In this document: positions 13,576 to 25,047 of the stretch, in pieces
Layout of the letters: every line of letters begins with the position of its first letter
How positions within the stretch are numbered: the first letter of the stretch is position 1
The notes under the pieces: model-generated
The model's database searches: none
What the model was told of the DNA's origin: nothing
Seen by the model: the letters and a program-made list of their open reading frames with translations, nothing else
Assembly: GCA_964057225.1 (NCBI GenBank)
Contig: OZ059895.1
Span: forward strand, 23,976,025 to 24,040,024
Source of the DNA: Auanema rhodensis
Taxonomy: Eukaryota > Nematoda > Chromadorea > Rhabditida > Rhabditidae
Direction of reading: 5' to 3'
Length of the DNA stretch: 64,000 nt
Program-made: the position numbers and the translations under genes

Positions 13576-16164
13576 CTTTAATTTATGCTAATTAAATGTA
13601 CACGTGATGTGCACTTGGAATGTAACTCGCTTCACGTAAAAGATAAAGAGATGCGGTTTTCAAAATTAGATTCCCCATGTCCATATTAGTCTAAAAACAA
13701 ATTTTTATTGATATTGGTGCATGGTAACCATGACTTTGAATTTTACGTGAACTTTAATTTATGCTAATTAAATGTACACGTGATGTGCACTTGGTATGTA
13801 ACTCGCTTCACGTGAAAGATAAAGAGATGCGGTTTTCAAAATTAGATTCCCCATGTCCATATTAGTCTAAAAACAAATTTTTATTGATATTGCTTCATGG
13901 TAACCATGACTTTGAAATTTACGTGAACTTTAATTTATGCTAATTAAATGTACACGTGATGTGCACTTGGTATGTAACTCGCTTCACGTGAAAGATAAAG
14001 AGATGCGGTTTTCAAAATTAGATTCCCCATGTCCATATTAGTCTAAAAACAAATTTTTATTGATATTGGTGCATGGTAACCATGACTTTGAATTTTACGT
14101 GAACTTTAATTTATGCTAATTAAATGTACACGTGATGTGCACTTGGTATGTAACTCGCTTCACGTGAAAGATAAAGAGATGCGGTTTTCAAAATTAGATT
14201 CCCCATGTCCATATTAGTCTAAAAACAAATTTTTATTGATATTGCTTCATGGTAACCATGACTTTGAAATTTACGTGAACTTTAATTTATGCTAATTAAA
14301 TGTACACGTGATGTGCACTTGGTATGTAACTCGCTTCACGTGAAAGATAAAGAAATGCGGTTTTCAAAATTAGATTCCCCATGTCCATATTAGTCTAAAA
14401 ACAAATTTTTATTGATATTGGTTCATGGTAACCATGACTTTGAAATTTACGTGAACTTTAATTTATGCTAATTAAATGTACACGTGATGTGCACTTGGTA
14501 TGTAACTCGCTTCACGTAAAAGATAAAGAGATGCGGTTTTCAAAATTAGATTCCCCATGTCCATATTAGTCTAAAAACAAATTTTTATTGATATTGGTGC
14601 ATGGTAACCATGACTTTGAATTTTACGTGAACTTTAATTTATGCTAATTAAATGTACACGTGATGTGCACTTGGTATGTAACTCGCTTCACGTGAAAGAT
14701 AAAGAGATGCGGTTTTCAAAATTAGATTCCCCATGTCCATATTAGTCTAAAAACAAATTTTTATTGATATTGGTGCATGGTAACTATGACTTTGAAATTT
14801 ACGTGAACTTTAATTTATGCTAATTAAATGTACACGTGATGTGCACTTGGTATGTAACTTGCTTCACGTGAAAGATAAAGAGATGCGGTTTTCAAAATTA
14901 GATTCCCCATGTCCATATTAGTCTAAAAACAAATTTTTATTGATATTGGTTCATGGTAACCATGACTTTGAAATTTACGTGAACTTTAATTTATGCTAAT
15001 TAAATGTACACGTGATGTGCACTTGGTACGTAACTCGCTTCACGTGAAAGATGAAGAGATGCGGTTTTCAAAATTAGATTCCCCATGTCCATATTAGTCT
15101 AAAAACAAATTTTTATTGATATTGGTGCATGGTAACCATGACTTTGAAATTTACGTGAACTTTAATTTATGCTAATTAAATGTACACGTGATGTGCACTT
15201 GGTATGTAACTCGCTTCACGTGAAAGATAAAGAGATGCGGTTTTCAAAATTAGATTCCCCATGTCCATATTAGTCTAAAAACAAACTTTTATTGATATTG
15301 GTTCATGGTAACCATGACTTTGAAATTTACGTGAACTTTAATTTATGCTAATTAAATGTACACGTGATGTGCACTTGGTATGTAACTCGCTTCACGTGAA
15401 AGATGAAGAGATGCGGTTTTCACAATTAGATTCCCCATGTCCATATTAGTCTAAAAACAAATTTTTATTGATATTGGTTCATGGTAACCATGACTTTGAA
15501 ATTTACGTGAACTTTAATTTATGCTAATTAAATGTACACGTGATGTGCACTTGGTATGTAACTCGCTTCACGTAAAAGATAAAGAGATGCGGTTTTCAAA
15601 ATCAGATTCCCCATGTCCATATTAGTCTAAAAACAAATTTTTATTGATATTGGTGCATGGTAACCATGACTTTGAATTTTACGTGAACTTTAATTTATGC
15701 TAATTAAATGTACACGTGATGTGCACTTGGTATGTAACTCGCTTCACGTGAAAGATGAAGAGATGCGGTTTTCACAATTAGATTCCCCATGTCCATATTA
15801 GTCTAAAAACAAATTTTTATTGATATTGGTTCATGGTAACCATGACTTTGAAATTTACGTGAACTTTAATTTATGCTAATTAAATGTACACGTGATGTGC
15901 ACTTGGTATGTAACTCGCTTCACGTGAAAGATGAAGAGATGCGGTTTTCACAATTAGATTCCCCATGTCCATATTAGTCTAAAAACAAATTTTTATTGAT
16001 ATTGGTGCATGGTAACCATGACTTTGAATTTTACGTGAACTTTAATTTATGCTAATTAAATGTACACGTGATGTGCACTTGGTATGTAACTCGCTTCACG
16101 TAAAAGATAAAGAGATGCGGTTTTCAAAATTAGATTCCCCATGTCCATATTAGTCTTACGTGAA
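13576..16164 (+). repeat. 15-mer HOR unit, copy 1 (2589 bp)
   Basis: Fourteen full monomers and a terminal 125-bp monomer. The variant order is: GGTGCAT, GCTTCAT, GGTGCAT, GCTTCAT, a GAAATGC type, a GTAAAAG type, AACTATG, CTTGC, TACG with GATGAAG, CAAACTTTT, CACAATT, AAAATCAG, CACAATT, CACAATT, then the deleted monomer. The same order returns at 20046-22634. The first monomer has a private change, TTGGAATG for TTGGTATG, near 13618. Confidence 0.9.
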
Positions 16165-16731
16165 CTTTAATTTATGCTAATTAAATGTACACGTGATGTG
16201 CACTTGGTATGTAACTCGCTTCACGTGAAAGATAAAGAGATGCGGTTTTCAAAATTAGATTCCCCATGTCCATATTAGTCTAAAAACAAATTTTTATTGA
16301 TATTGGTGCATGGTAACCATGACTTTGAATTTTACGTGAACTTTAATTTATGCTAATTAAATGTACACGTGATGTGCACTTGGTATGTAACTCGCTTCAC
16401 GTGAAAGATAAAGAGATGCGGTTTTCAAAATTAGATTCCCCATGTCCATATTAGTCTAAAAACAAATTTTTATTGATATTGCTTCATGGTAACCATGACT
16501 TTGAAATTTACGTGAACTTTAATTTATGCTAATTAAATGTACACGTGATGTGCACTTGGTATGTAACTCGCTTCACGTGAAAGATAAAGAGATGCGGTTT
16601 TCAAAATTAGATTCCCCATGTCCATATTAGTCTAAAAACAAATTTTTATTGATATTGGTGCATGGTAACCATGACTTTGAATTTTACGTGAACTTTAATT
16701 TATGCTAATTAAATGTACACGTTTGAACGGG

Positions 16732-16737
16732 TTTATT
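16732..16737 (-). terminator. Polyadenylation signal AATAAA of LINE 1
   Basis: TTTATT on the plus strand reads AATAAA on the element's sense strand, nine bases before the 3' junction with satellite. The surrounding tail, AACAATAAACC, is shared with LINE 2. No poly(A) tract follows. Confidence 0.7.
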
Positions 16738-16987
16738 GTTCGAATCACAGGTTAAGAGCGGAAATAGTGTTAATAAATAGAGAAAATTAAAGATATACAG
16801 AAGAACCTTACAATACAAACATACATAATAATAATTGGCTTGATATATGTAAAGAAACGAGTCGTGTATATTTCCTTTTATTATGATAGCGTACAGCACT
16901 ACTGGTGTGTTAAAGTTTCGAAGTTCTAGTTAGGTAGAGGAGAGAAAATTTGTTCAGTGTAGATCACTGACCTCTGTATTATTCTGA

Positions 16988-17077
16988 CAGGTGCGGTGGA
17001 ACCCTTGACATGAGTCGAGCCCGTTCTGACAGTAAGAGGTAACTAACGCTTGATCCATATGACTAATGTCTATAGGA
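16988..17077 (-). promoter_or_regulatory. Conserved 3' UTR block of the LINE family, copy 1
   Basis: On the sense strand this block contains CTATAGACATTAG, GTTAGTTACCTCT, AGAACGGGCTCGACT and GTTCCACCGCACCTG in that order. The same words occur in the same order and at similar spacing in LINE 2 (50914-51002), although the encoded proteins have diverged strongly. In many LINEs the 3' UTR is bound by the element's own reverse transcriptase; that role here is inferred. Confidence 0.7.
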
Positions 17078-17212
17078 TTCGGAGCGTAGTAACAGGTCTC
17101 GGAGGTTAACTAGGAAACTGTCTAACTATAACATACAGTGAGGCTAGGAGGCTAGTAATAGGGAAAAAAAAATATACATGAGAGGATTTCAAGTTACATT
17201 AATCAGAGCAGG

Positions 17213-18844
17213 TTAAAAATCATTTAAAATAACAGATAGGTGTTTTCTGAAGCTGGAGGTTTTTCTCAGTTGAATGATGTTTTCAGGAAGAGCGTTCCAG
17301 ATTTGAATAGCTCTGTATTCAATTCCAGTTCTTGTTTCGCTTCTCCAAAGATCAGGATATTCAACATTCCATAGGTGCCTACGAAGTGAATGTGCGTAGT
17401 GCTTGATAGTAAAAAAATTAAGGCTGTTTTCTGGAATGTTTTTAGTTATCTGATTGTGATAGAAGACGAGATCAATTAATAGTCTTCTAAAAGAAAGTTC
17501 CTTAGCTCCAAGAAACAATAGCTGGTTTTTGTAATCCAAAGCTATTTCGGCTCTCTTGAAAATAGCGTTTAAGAACTTTTTTTGCACGGACTCAATGCGT
17601 GCTTTATCCTTGTTATTTTGAGGAGACCATACAACTGAGGCATATTCTAAAATAGGCCTGATATAGCAGCAAAACAGTTTAAACATCAAGGTTGGTGATC
17701 TAGAGTAAAAACAACGCAAGATAACACGACATTTGTGAGCAGCGATGTTAGAGATTCTATTTATATGGCTATTGAAAGAAAGATTATAGTCAGTACATAC
17801 ACCAAGATCTTTGTATGTTGTTACTGTGGCTAACGAGATGTTGCCAAATTTGAAAATTGTGTTTAATCTTGATGTAGTAGTGCTAGATATAATCATAACT
17901 TTAGATTTAGTAGTATTTACCTTCATACCGTTTAATAGACACCAGTTTTTCAGATTATCCAAGGCCAATTGTAAACTTACAGGATTAGTGCTGCTTAGTT
18001 TGAGATCATCCGCATAGAGAGTTGGATGCACGTCATCTGGTAAGTTTGATGTGATGTCATTTATGTAAAATAAGAAAAGAAGTGGACCCAGAACTGTCCC
18101 TTGTGGAACTCCACAGGGCAAACGATTTTTAGCGGATAGAGAATAATTAACCAATACCGAGAAGGATCTATCAGTAATGAAATTTTTGAGAAAGGAGTGA
18201 ATACAGCCGTCGATACCAATTGATTTTAGTTTAGTTAAAAGAACAGAATGATTTATAAGATCGAAAGCCTTGGAGAAGTCAATGAAGGCAACATAAACAG
18301 GTCTTTTCTTGTCCACTGAAGATCTCCAGAGTACATGACTACTAAGAATTGCCGATACAGTATTGCGTTTTGGAAGAAAAGCAAACTGATTAGGTGAAAT
18401 ACAGCCAGAGGAAATACCAAAATCAAGAAGAGGTGAACGGAGATGACGTTCAAAAACTTTAGACAGACTGGATGTGAGAGAAATAGGACGATAATTAACC
18501 GGGTTTGAAGAAAGCCCTGATTTGAGAACAGGACGAATCCATGCTGTTTTCCAGTCAGCAGGGCAAGAGGAGGAAATAAGAAGATTGTGAAAGACAAAGG
18601 CTAGAGGCTGAGAAATAGTAGAAGCACAATTTTTTAGGAAAAAATAAGGGATTCCGTCAGGAGAGGTTGATACCCGGAGAGGTAACTGACAGAGAATTTT
18701 GTAGACGTTGAGAGGGGACACATCAATAAAATCGATGATACCAGAAGAAGGGAAAAGAGGAGCATGTGCTGAAGAGATAGGAAGAGGGTGAACAGAGAAG
18801 GTACTGGCAAAGATAGAAGCTTTGTCAGAATCAGACGAGACCAT
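17213..18844 (-). CDS. LINE reverse transcriptase, 5'-partial ORF2
   Basis: An open frame of 543 codons with no internal stop. It is the RT plus C-terminal part of a LINE ORF2 polyprotein, which copies element RNA into DNA at a nicked target. Visible in order: linker (residues 1-60), SPDG (61-64), motif 1 with WKTAWIRPVLK (98-108), motif 2 with NYRPISL (117-123), motif A FIDFSKAFD (187-195, catalytic D189), motif B GVPQG (245-249), motif C YADD (277-280, catalytic D279 and D280), YKDLG (344-348), then a thumb and C-terminal region with RPILEYA (396-402) and GIEYRAIQIWNALP (507-520). The N-terminal endonuclease of a full ORF2 (commonly 900 or more residues) is missing. The first ATG lies in the satellite junction (CCATGAC), so it is probably fortuitous. 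Whether the frame is expressed is unknown. Its intactness suggests a fairly recent insertion. Confidence 0.92.
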   Translation of the reverse strand: MVSSDSDKASIFASTFSVHPLPISSAHAPLFPSSGIIDFIDVSPLNVYKILCQLPLRVSTSPDGIPYFFLKNCASTISQPLAFVFHNLLISSSCPADWKTAWIRPVLKSGLSSNPVNYRPISLTSSLSKVFERHLRSPLLDFGISSGCISPNQFAFLPKRNTVSAILSSHVLWRSSVDKKRPVYVAFIDFSKAFDLINHSVLLTKLKSIGIDGCIHSFLKNFITDRSFSVLVNYSLSAKNRLPCGVPQGTVLGPLLFLFYINDITSNLPDDVHPTLYADDLKLSSTNPVSLQLALDNLKNWCLLNGMKVNTTKSKVMIISSTTTSRLNTIFKFGNISLATVTTYKDLGVCTDYNLSFNSHINRISNIAAHKCRVILRCFYSRSPTLMFKLFCCYIRPILEYASVVWSPQNNKDKARIESVQKKFLNAIFKRAEIALDYKNQLLFLGAKELSFRRLLIDLVFYHNQITKNIPENSLNFFTIKHYAHSLRRHLWNVEYPDLWRSETRTGIEYRAIQIWNALPENIIQLRKTSSFRKHLSVILNDF

Positions 18845-20045
18845 GACTTTGAAATTTACGTGAACTTTAATTTATGCTAATTAAATGTACACGTGATGTG
18901 CACTTGGTATGTAACTTGCTTCACGTGAAAGATAAAGAGATGCGGTTTTCAAAATTAGATTCCCCATGTCCATATTAGTCTAAAAACAAATTTTTATTGA
19001 TATTGGTTCATGGTAACCATGACTTTGAAATTTACGTGAACTTTAATTTATGCTAATTAAATGTACACGTGATGTGCACTTGGTACGTAACTCGCTTCAC
19101 GTGAAAGATGAAGAGATGCGGTTTTCAAAATTAGATTCCCCATGTCCATATTAGTCTAAAAACAAATTTTTATTGATATTGGTGCATGGTAACCATGACT
19201 TTGAAATTTACGTGAACTTTAATTTATGCTAATTAAATGTACACGTGATGTGCACTTGGTATGTAACTCGCTTCACGTGAAAGATAAAGAGATGCGGTTT
19301 TCAAAATTAGATTCCCCATGTCCATATTAGTCTAAAAACAAACTTTTATTGATATTGGTTCATGGTAACCATGACTTTGAAATTTACGTGAACTTTAATT
19401 TATGCTAATTAAATGTACACGTGATGTGCACTTGGTATGTAACTCGCTTCACGTGAAAGATAAAGAGATGCGGTTTTCAAAATCAGATTCCCCATGTCCA
19501 TATTAGTCTAAAAACAAATTTTTATTGATATTGGTGCATGGTAACCATGACTTTGAATTTTACGTGAACTTTAATTTATGCTAATTAAATGTACACGTGA
19601 TGTGCACTTGGTATGTAACTCGCTTCACGTGAAAGATGAAGAGATGCGGTTTTCACAATTAGATTCCCCATGTCCATATTAGTCTAAAAACAAATTTTTA
19701 TTGATATTGGTTCATGGTAACCATGACTTTGAAATTTACGTGAACTTTAATTTATGCTAATTAAATGTACACGTGATGTGCACTTGGTATGTAACTCGCT
19801 TCACGTGAAAGATGAAGAGATGCGGTTTTCACAATTAGATTCCCCATGTCCATATTAGTCTAAAAACAAATTTTTATTGATATTGGTGCATGGTAACCAT
19901 GACTTTGAATTTTACGTGAACTTTAATTTATGCTAATTAAATGTACACGTGATGTGCACTTGGTATGTAACTCGCTTCACGTAAAAGATAAAGAGATGCG
20001 GTTTTCAAAATTAGATTCCCCATGTCCATATTAGTCTTACGTGAA
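18840..20045 (+). repeat. 15/14-mer HOR unit, copy 2, right part after LINE 1
   Basis: The part after the insertion reads CTTGC, TACG with GATGAAG, CAAACTTTT, AAAATCAG, CACAATT, CACAATT, then the deleted monomer. It therefore joins the HOR at its eighth monomer, in the 14-mer (2413-bp) form. The left part, 16165-16722, holds monomers 1 to 3 and the first 30 bp of monomer 4. Confidence 0.85.
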
Positions 20046-22634
20046 CTTTAATTTATGCTAATTAAATGTACACGTGATGTGCACTTGGTATGTAACTCGC
20101 TTCACGTGAAAGATAAAGAGATGCGGTTTTCAAAATTAGATTCCCCATGTCCATATTAGTCTAAAAACAAATTTTTATTGATATTGGTGCATGGTAACCA
20201 TGACTTTGAATTTTACGTGAACTTTAATTTATGCTAATTAAATGTACACGTGATGTGCACTTGGTATGTAACTCGCTTCACGTGAAAGATAAAGAGATGC
20301 GGTTTTCAAAATTAGATTCCCCATGTCCATATTAGTCTAAAAACAAATTTTTATTGATATTGCTTCATGGTAACCATGACTTTGAAATTTACGTGAACTT
20401 TAATTTATGCTAATTAAATGTACACGTGATGTGCACTTGGTATGTAACTCGCTTCACGTGAAAGATAAAGAGATGCGGTTTTCAAAATTAGATTCCCCAT
20501 GTCCATATTAGTCTAAAAACAAATTTTTATTGATATTGGTGCATGGTAACCATGACTTTGAATTTTACGTGAACTTTAATTTATGCTAATTAAATGTACA
20601 CGTGATGTGCACTTGGTATGTAACTCGCTTCACGTGAAAGATAAAGAGATGCGGTTTTCAAAATTAGATTCCCCATGTCCATATTAGTCTAAAAACAAAT
20701 TTTTATTGATATTGCTTCATGGTAACCATGACTTTGAAATTTACGTGAACTTTAATTTATGCTAATTAAATGTACACGTGATGTGCACTTGGTATGTAAC
20801 TCGCTTCACGTGAAAGATAAAGAAATGCGGTTTTCAAAATTAGATTCCCCATGTCCATATTAGTCTAAAAACAAATTTTTATTGATATTGGTTCATGGTA
20901 ACCATGACTTTGAAATTTACGTGAACTTTAATTTATGCTAATTAAATGTACACGTGATGTGCACTTGGTATGTAACTCGCTTCACGTAAAAGATAAAGAG
21001 ATGCGGTTTTCAAAATTAGATTCCCCATGTCCATATTAGTCTAAAAACAAATTTTTATTGATATTGGTGCATGGTAACCATGACTTTGAATTTTACGTGA
21101 ACTTTAATTTATGCTAATTAAATGTACACGTGATGTGCACTTGGTATGTAACTCGCTTCACGTGAAAGATAAAGAGATGCGGTTTTCAAAATTAGATTCC
21201 CCATGTCCATATTAGTCTAAAAACAAATTTTTATTGATATTGGTGCATGGTAACTATGACTTTGAAATTTACGTGAACTTTAATTTATGCTAATTAAATG
21301 TACACGTGATGTGCACTTGGTATGTAACTTGCTTCACGTGAAAGATAAAGAGATGCGGTTTTCAAAATTAGATTCCCCATGTCCATATTAGTCTAAAAAC
21401 AAATTTTTATTGATATTGGTTCATGGTAACCATGACTTTGAAATTTACGTGAACTTTAATTTATGCTAATTAAATGTACACGTGATGTGCACTTGGTACG
21501 TAACTCGCTTCACGTGAAAGATGAAGAGATGCGGTTTTCAAAATTAGATTCCCCATGTCCATATTAGTCTAAAAACAAATTTTTATTGATATTGGTGCAT
21601 GGTAACCATGACTTTGAAATTTACGTGAACTTTAATTTATGCTAATTAAATGTACACGTGATGTGCACTTGGTATGTAACTCGCTTCACGTGAAAGATAA
21701 AGAGATGCGGTTTTCAAAATTAGATTCCCCATGTCCATATTAGTCTAAAAACAAACTTTTATTGATATTGGTTCATGGTAACCATGACTTTGAAATTTAC
21801 GTGAACTTTAATTTATGCTAATTAAATGTACACGTGATGTGCACTTGGTATGTAACTCGCTTCACGTGAAAGATGAAGAGATGCGGTTTTCACAATTAGA
21901 TTCCCCATGTCCATATTAGTCTAAAAACAAATTTTTATTGATATTGGTTCATGGTAACCATGACTTTGAAATTTACGTGAACTTTAATTTATGCTAATTA
22001 AATGTACACGTGATGTGCACTTGGTATGTAACTCGCTTCACGTAAAAGATAAAGAGATGCGGTTTTCAAAATCAGATTCCCCATGTCCATATTAGTCTAA
22101 AAACAAATTTTTATTGATATTGGTGCATGGTAACCATGACTTTGAATTTTACGTGAACTTTAATTTATGCTAATTAAATGTACACGTGATGTGCACTTGG
22201 TATGTAACTCGCTTCACGTGAAAGATGAAGAGATGCGGTTTTCACAATTAGATTCCCCATGTCCATATTAGTCTAAAAACAAATTTTTATTGATATTGGT
22301 TCATGGTAACCATGACTTTGAAATTTACGTGAACTTTAATTTATGCTAATTAAATGTACACGTGATGTGCACTTGGTATGTAACTCGCTTCACGTGAAAG
22401 ATGAAGAGATGCGGTTTTCACAATTAGATTCCCCATGTCCATATTAGTCTAAAAACAAATTTTTATTGATATTGGTGCATGGTAACCATGACTTTGAATT
22501 TTACGTGAACTTTAATTTATGCTAATTAAATGTACACGTGATGTGCACTTGGTATGTAACTCGCTTCACGTAAAAGATAAAGAGATGCGGTTTTCAAAAT
22601 TAGATTCCCCATGTCCATATTAGTCTTACGTGAA
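20046..22634 (+). repeat. 15-mer HOR unit, copy 3 (2589 bp)
   Basis: Same fourteen full monomers and terminal 125-bp monomer, in the same variant order, as 13576-16164. I see only isolated differences, such as the first monomer (GTGAAAG here, GTAAAAG in copy 1). This near-identity over 2.6 kb points to recent amplification. Confidence 0.9.
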
Positions 22635-25047
22635 CTTTAATTTATGCTAATTAAATGTACACGTGATGTGCACTTGGTATGTAACTCGCTTCACGTGAAA
22701 GATAAAGAGATGCGGTTTTCAAAATTAGATTCCCCATGTCCATATTAGTCTAAAAACAAATTTTTATTGATATTGGTGCATGGTAACCATGACTTTGAAT
22801 TTTACGTGAACTTTAATTTATGCTAATTAAATGTACACGTGATGTGCACTTGGTATGTAACTCGCTTCACGTGAAAGATAAAGAGATGCGGTTTTCAAAA
22901 TTAGATTCCCCATGTCCATATTAGTCTAAAAACAAATTTTTATTGATATTGCTTCATGGTAACCATGACTTTGAAATTTACGTGAACTTTAATTTATGCT
23001 AATTAAATGTACACGTGATGTGCACTTGGTATGTAACTCGCTTCACGTGAAAGATAAAGAGATGCGGTTTTCAAAATTAGATTCCCCATGTCCATATTAG
23101 TCTAAAAACAAATTTTTATTGATATTGGTGCATGGTAACCATGACTTTGAATTTTACGTGAACTTTAATTTATGCTAATTAAATGTACACGTGATGTGCA
23201 CTTGGTATGTAACTCGCTTCACGTGAAAGATAAAGAGATGCGGTTTTCAAAATTAGATTCCCCATGTCCATATTAGTCTAAAAACAAATTTTTATTGATA
23301 TTGCTTCATGGTAACCATGACTTTGAAATTTACGTGAACTTTAATTTATGCTAATTAAATGTACACGTGATGTGCACTTGGTATGTAACTCGCTTCACGT
23401 GAAAGATAAAGAAATGCGGTTTTCAAAATTAGATTCCCCATGTCCATATTAGTCTAAAAACAAATTTTTATTGATATTGGTTCATGGTAACCATGACTTT
23501 GAAATTTACGTGAACTTTAATTTATGCTAATTAAATGTACACGTGATGTGCACTTGGTATGTAACTCGCTTCACGTAAAAGATAAAGAGATGCGGTTTTC
23601 AAAATTAGATTCCCCATGTCCATATTAGTCTAAAAACAAATTTTTATTGATATTGGTGCATGGTAACCATGACTTTGAATTTTACGTGAACTTTAATTTA
23701 TGCTAATTAAATGTACACGTGATGTGCACTTGGTATGTAACTCGCTTCACGTGAAAGATAAAGAGATGCGGTTTTCAAAATTAGATTCCCCATGTCCATA
23801 TTAGTCTAAAAACAAATTTTTATTGATATTGGTGCATGGTAACTATGACTTTGAAATTTACGTGAACTTTAATTTATGCTAATTAAATGTACACGTGATG
23901 TGCACTTGGTATGTAACTTGCTTCACGTGAAAGATAAAGAGATGCGGTTTTCAAAATTAGATTCCCCATGTCCATATTAGTCTAAAAACAAATTTTTATT
24001 GATATTGGTTCATGGTAACCATGACTTTGAAATTTACGTGAACTTTAATTTATGCTAATTAAATGTACACGTGATGTGCACTTGGTACGTAACTCGCTTC
24101 ACGTGAAAGATGAAGAGATGCGGTTTTCAAAATTAGATTCCCCATGTCCATATTAGTCTAAAAACAAATTTTTATTGATATTGGTGCATGGTAACCATGA
24201 CTTTGAAATTTACGTGAACTTTAATTTATGCTAATTAAATGTACACGTGATGTGCACTTGGTATGTAACTCGCTTCACGTGAAAGATAAAGAGATGCGGT
24301 TTTCAAAATTAGATTCCCCATGTCCATATTAGTCTAAAAACAAACTTTTATTGATATTGGTTCATGGTAACCATGACTTTGAAATTTACGTGAACTTTAA
24401 TTTATGCTAATTAAATGTACACGTGATGTGCACTTGGTATGTAACTCGCTTCACGTGAAAGATAAAGAGATGCGGTTTTCAAAATCAGATTCCCCATGTC
24501 CATATTAGTCTAAAAACAAATTTTTATTGATATTGGTGCATGGTAACCATGACTTTGAATTTTACGTGAACTTTAATTTATGCTAATTAAATGTACACGT
24601 GATGTGCACTTGGTATGTAACTCGCTTCACGTGAAAGATGAAGAGATGCGGTTTTCACAATTAGATTCCCCATGTCCATATTAGTCTAAAAACAAATTTT
24701 TATTGATATTGGTTCATGGTAACCATGACTTTGAAATTTACGTGAACTTTAATTTATGCTAATTAAATGTACACGTGATGTGCACTTGGTATGTAACTCG
24801 CTTCACGTGAAAGATGAAGAGATGCGGTTTTCACAATTAGATTCCCCATGTCCATATTAGTCTAAAAACAAATTTTTATTGATATTGGTGCATGGTAACC
24901 ATGACTTTGAATTTTACGTGAACTTTAATTTATGCTAATTAAATGTACACGTGATGTGCACTTGGTATGTAACTCGCTTCACGTAAAAGATAAAGAGATG
25001 CGGTTTTCAAAATTAGATTCCCCATGTCCATATTAGTCTTACGTGAA
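22635..25047 (+). repeat. 14-mer HOR unit, copy 4 (2413 bp)
   Basis: The same order as copy 3 but one monomer shorter: after the CAAACTTTT monomer it goes directly to the AAAATCAG monomer, dropping the first CACAATT type. The unit length of 2413 is 13 x 176 + 125. The copy interrupted by LINE 1 has the same short form. Confidence 0.88.

Larger units (their letters stand above)
1..16722 (+). repeat. 176-bp satellite array, left block
   Basis: About 95 head-to-tail copies of a 176-bp AT-rich monomer (about 32% GC), beginning at monomer position 1 (CTTTAATTTATGC) at base 1. The period is read directly: the same start recurs at 177, 353, 529 and so on, and phase is held except at four 125-bp monomers starting at 8801, 11390, 13451 and 16040. 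Monomers differ at recurrent positions: 46 (T/C), 63 (G/A), 70 (A/G), 88 (A/C), 92 (T/C), 127-128, 142, 144 (G/T), 154 (C/T) and 166 (A/T). The block stops at monomer position 30, where LINE 1 begins. Centromeric or heterochromatic function is inferred from form only. No gene is seen in it. Confidence 0.98.
16723..17212 (-). other. LINE 1 3' UTR
   Basis: About 490 bp between the RT stop (TAA, complement of 17213-17215) and the 3' end of the element. It contains the block shared with LINE 2 (16988-17077) and the shared tail (16723-16755). Short frames on either strand here show no recognisable product and I do not treat them as genes. A run of A on the plus strand near 17164-17173 is a T run on the element's sense strand. 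Confidence 0.8.
16723..18839 (-). mobile_element. LINE 1: 5'-truncated non-LTR retrotransposon (CR1/Jockey type)
   Basis: A 2117-bp non-satellite insert, oriented on the minus strand. Its 3' end is at the left, abutting satellite position 30 (16722). Its 5' end is at the right, where satellite resumes at position 152 (18840). In order it holds a reverse-transcriptase frame with no endonuclease, a 3' UTR of about 490 bp (17212-16723), and an AATAAA just before its end with no poly(A). No target-site duplication is visible. Satellite positions 31-151 are absent and about 649 bp are missing relative to the HOR. The CR1/Jockey assignment rests on motif style; the exact clade is not certain. Confidence 0.93.

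Noticed and set aside
16736-16750. tRNA B-box-like GTTCGAATC in the LINE 1 tail
   Set aside because: No A box or cloverleaf could be found around it, and the matching place in LINE 2 lacks the motif.
16705-16899. 64-codon minus-strand frame at the 3' end of LINE 1
   Set aside because: It crosses the junction between LINE 3' UTR and satellite, is low in complexity and has no recognisable domain.
17811-18597. Frames at 17811-18017 (+) and 18253-18597 (-)
   Set aside because: They overlap the reverse-transcriptase frame in other frames and show no motifs of their own.
16723-18839. LTR retrotransposon or viral reverse transcriptase
   Set aside because: There are no terminal repeats, protease, RNase H or integrase motifs. 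The RT motif set (FIDFSKAFD, GVPQG, YADD) and the C-terminal region are of LINE type.
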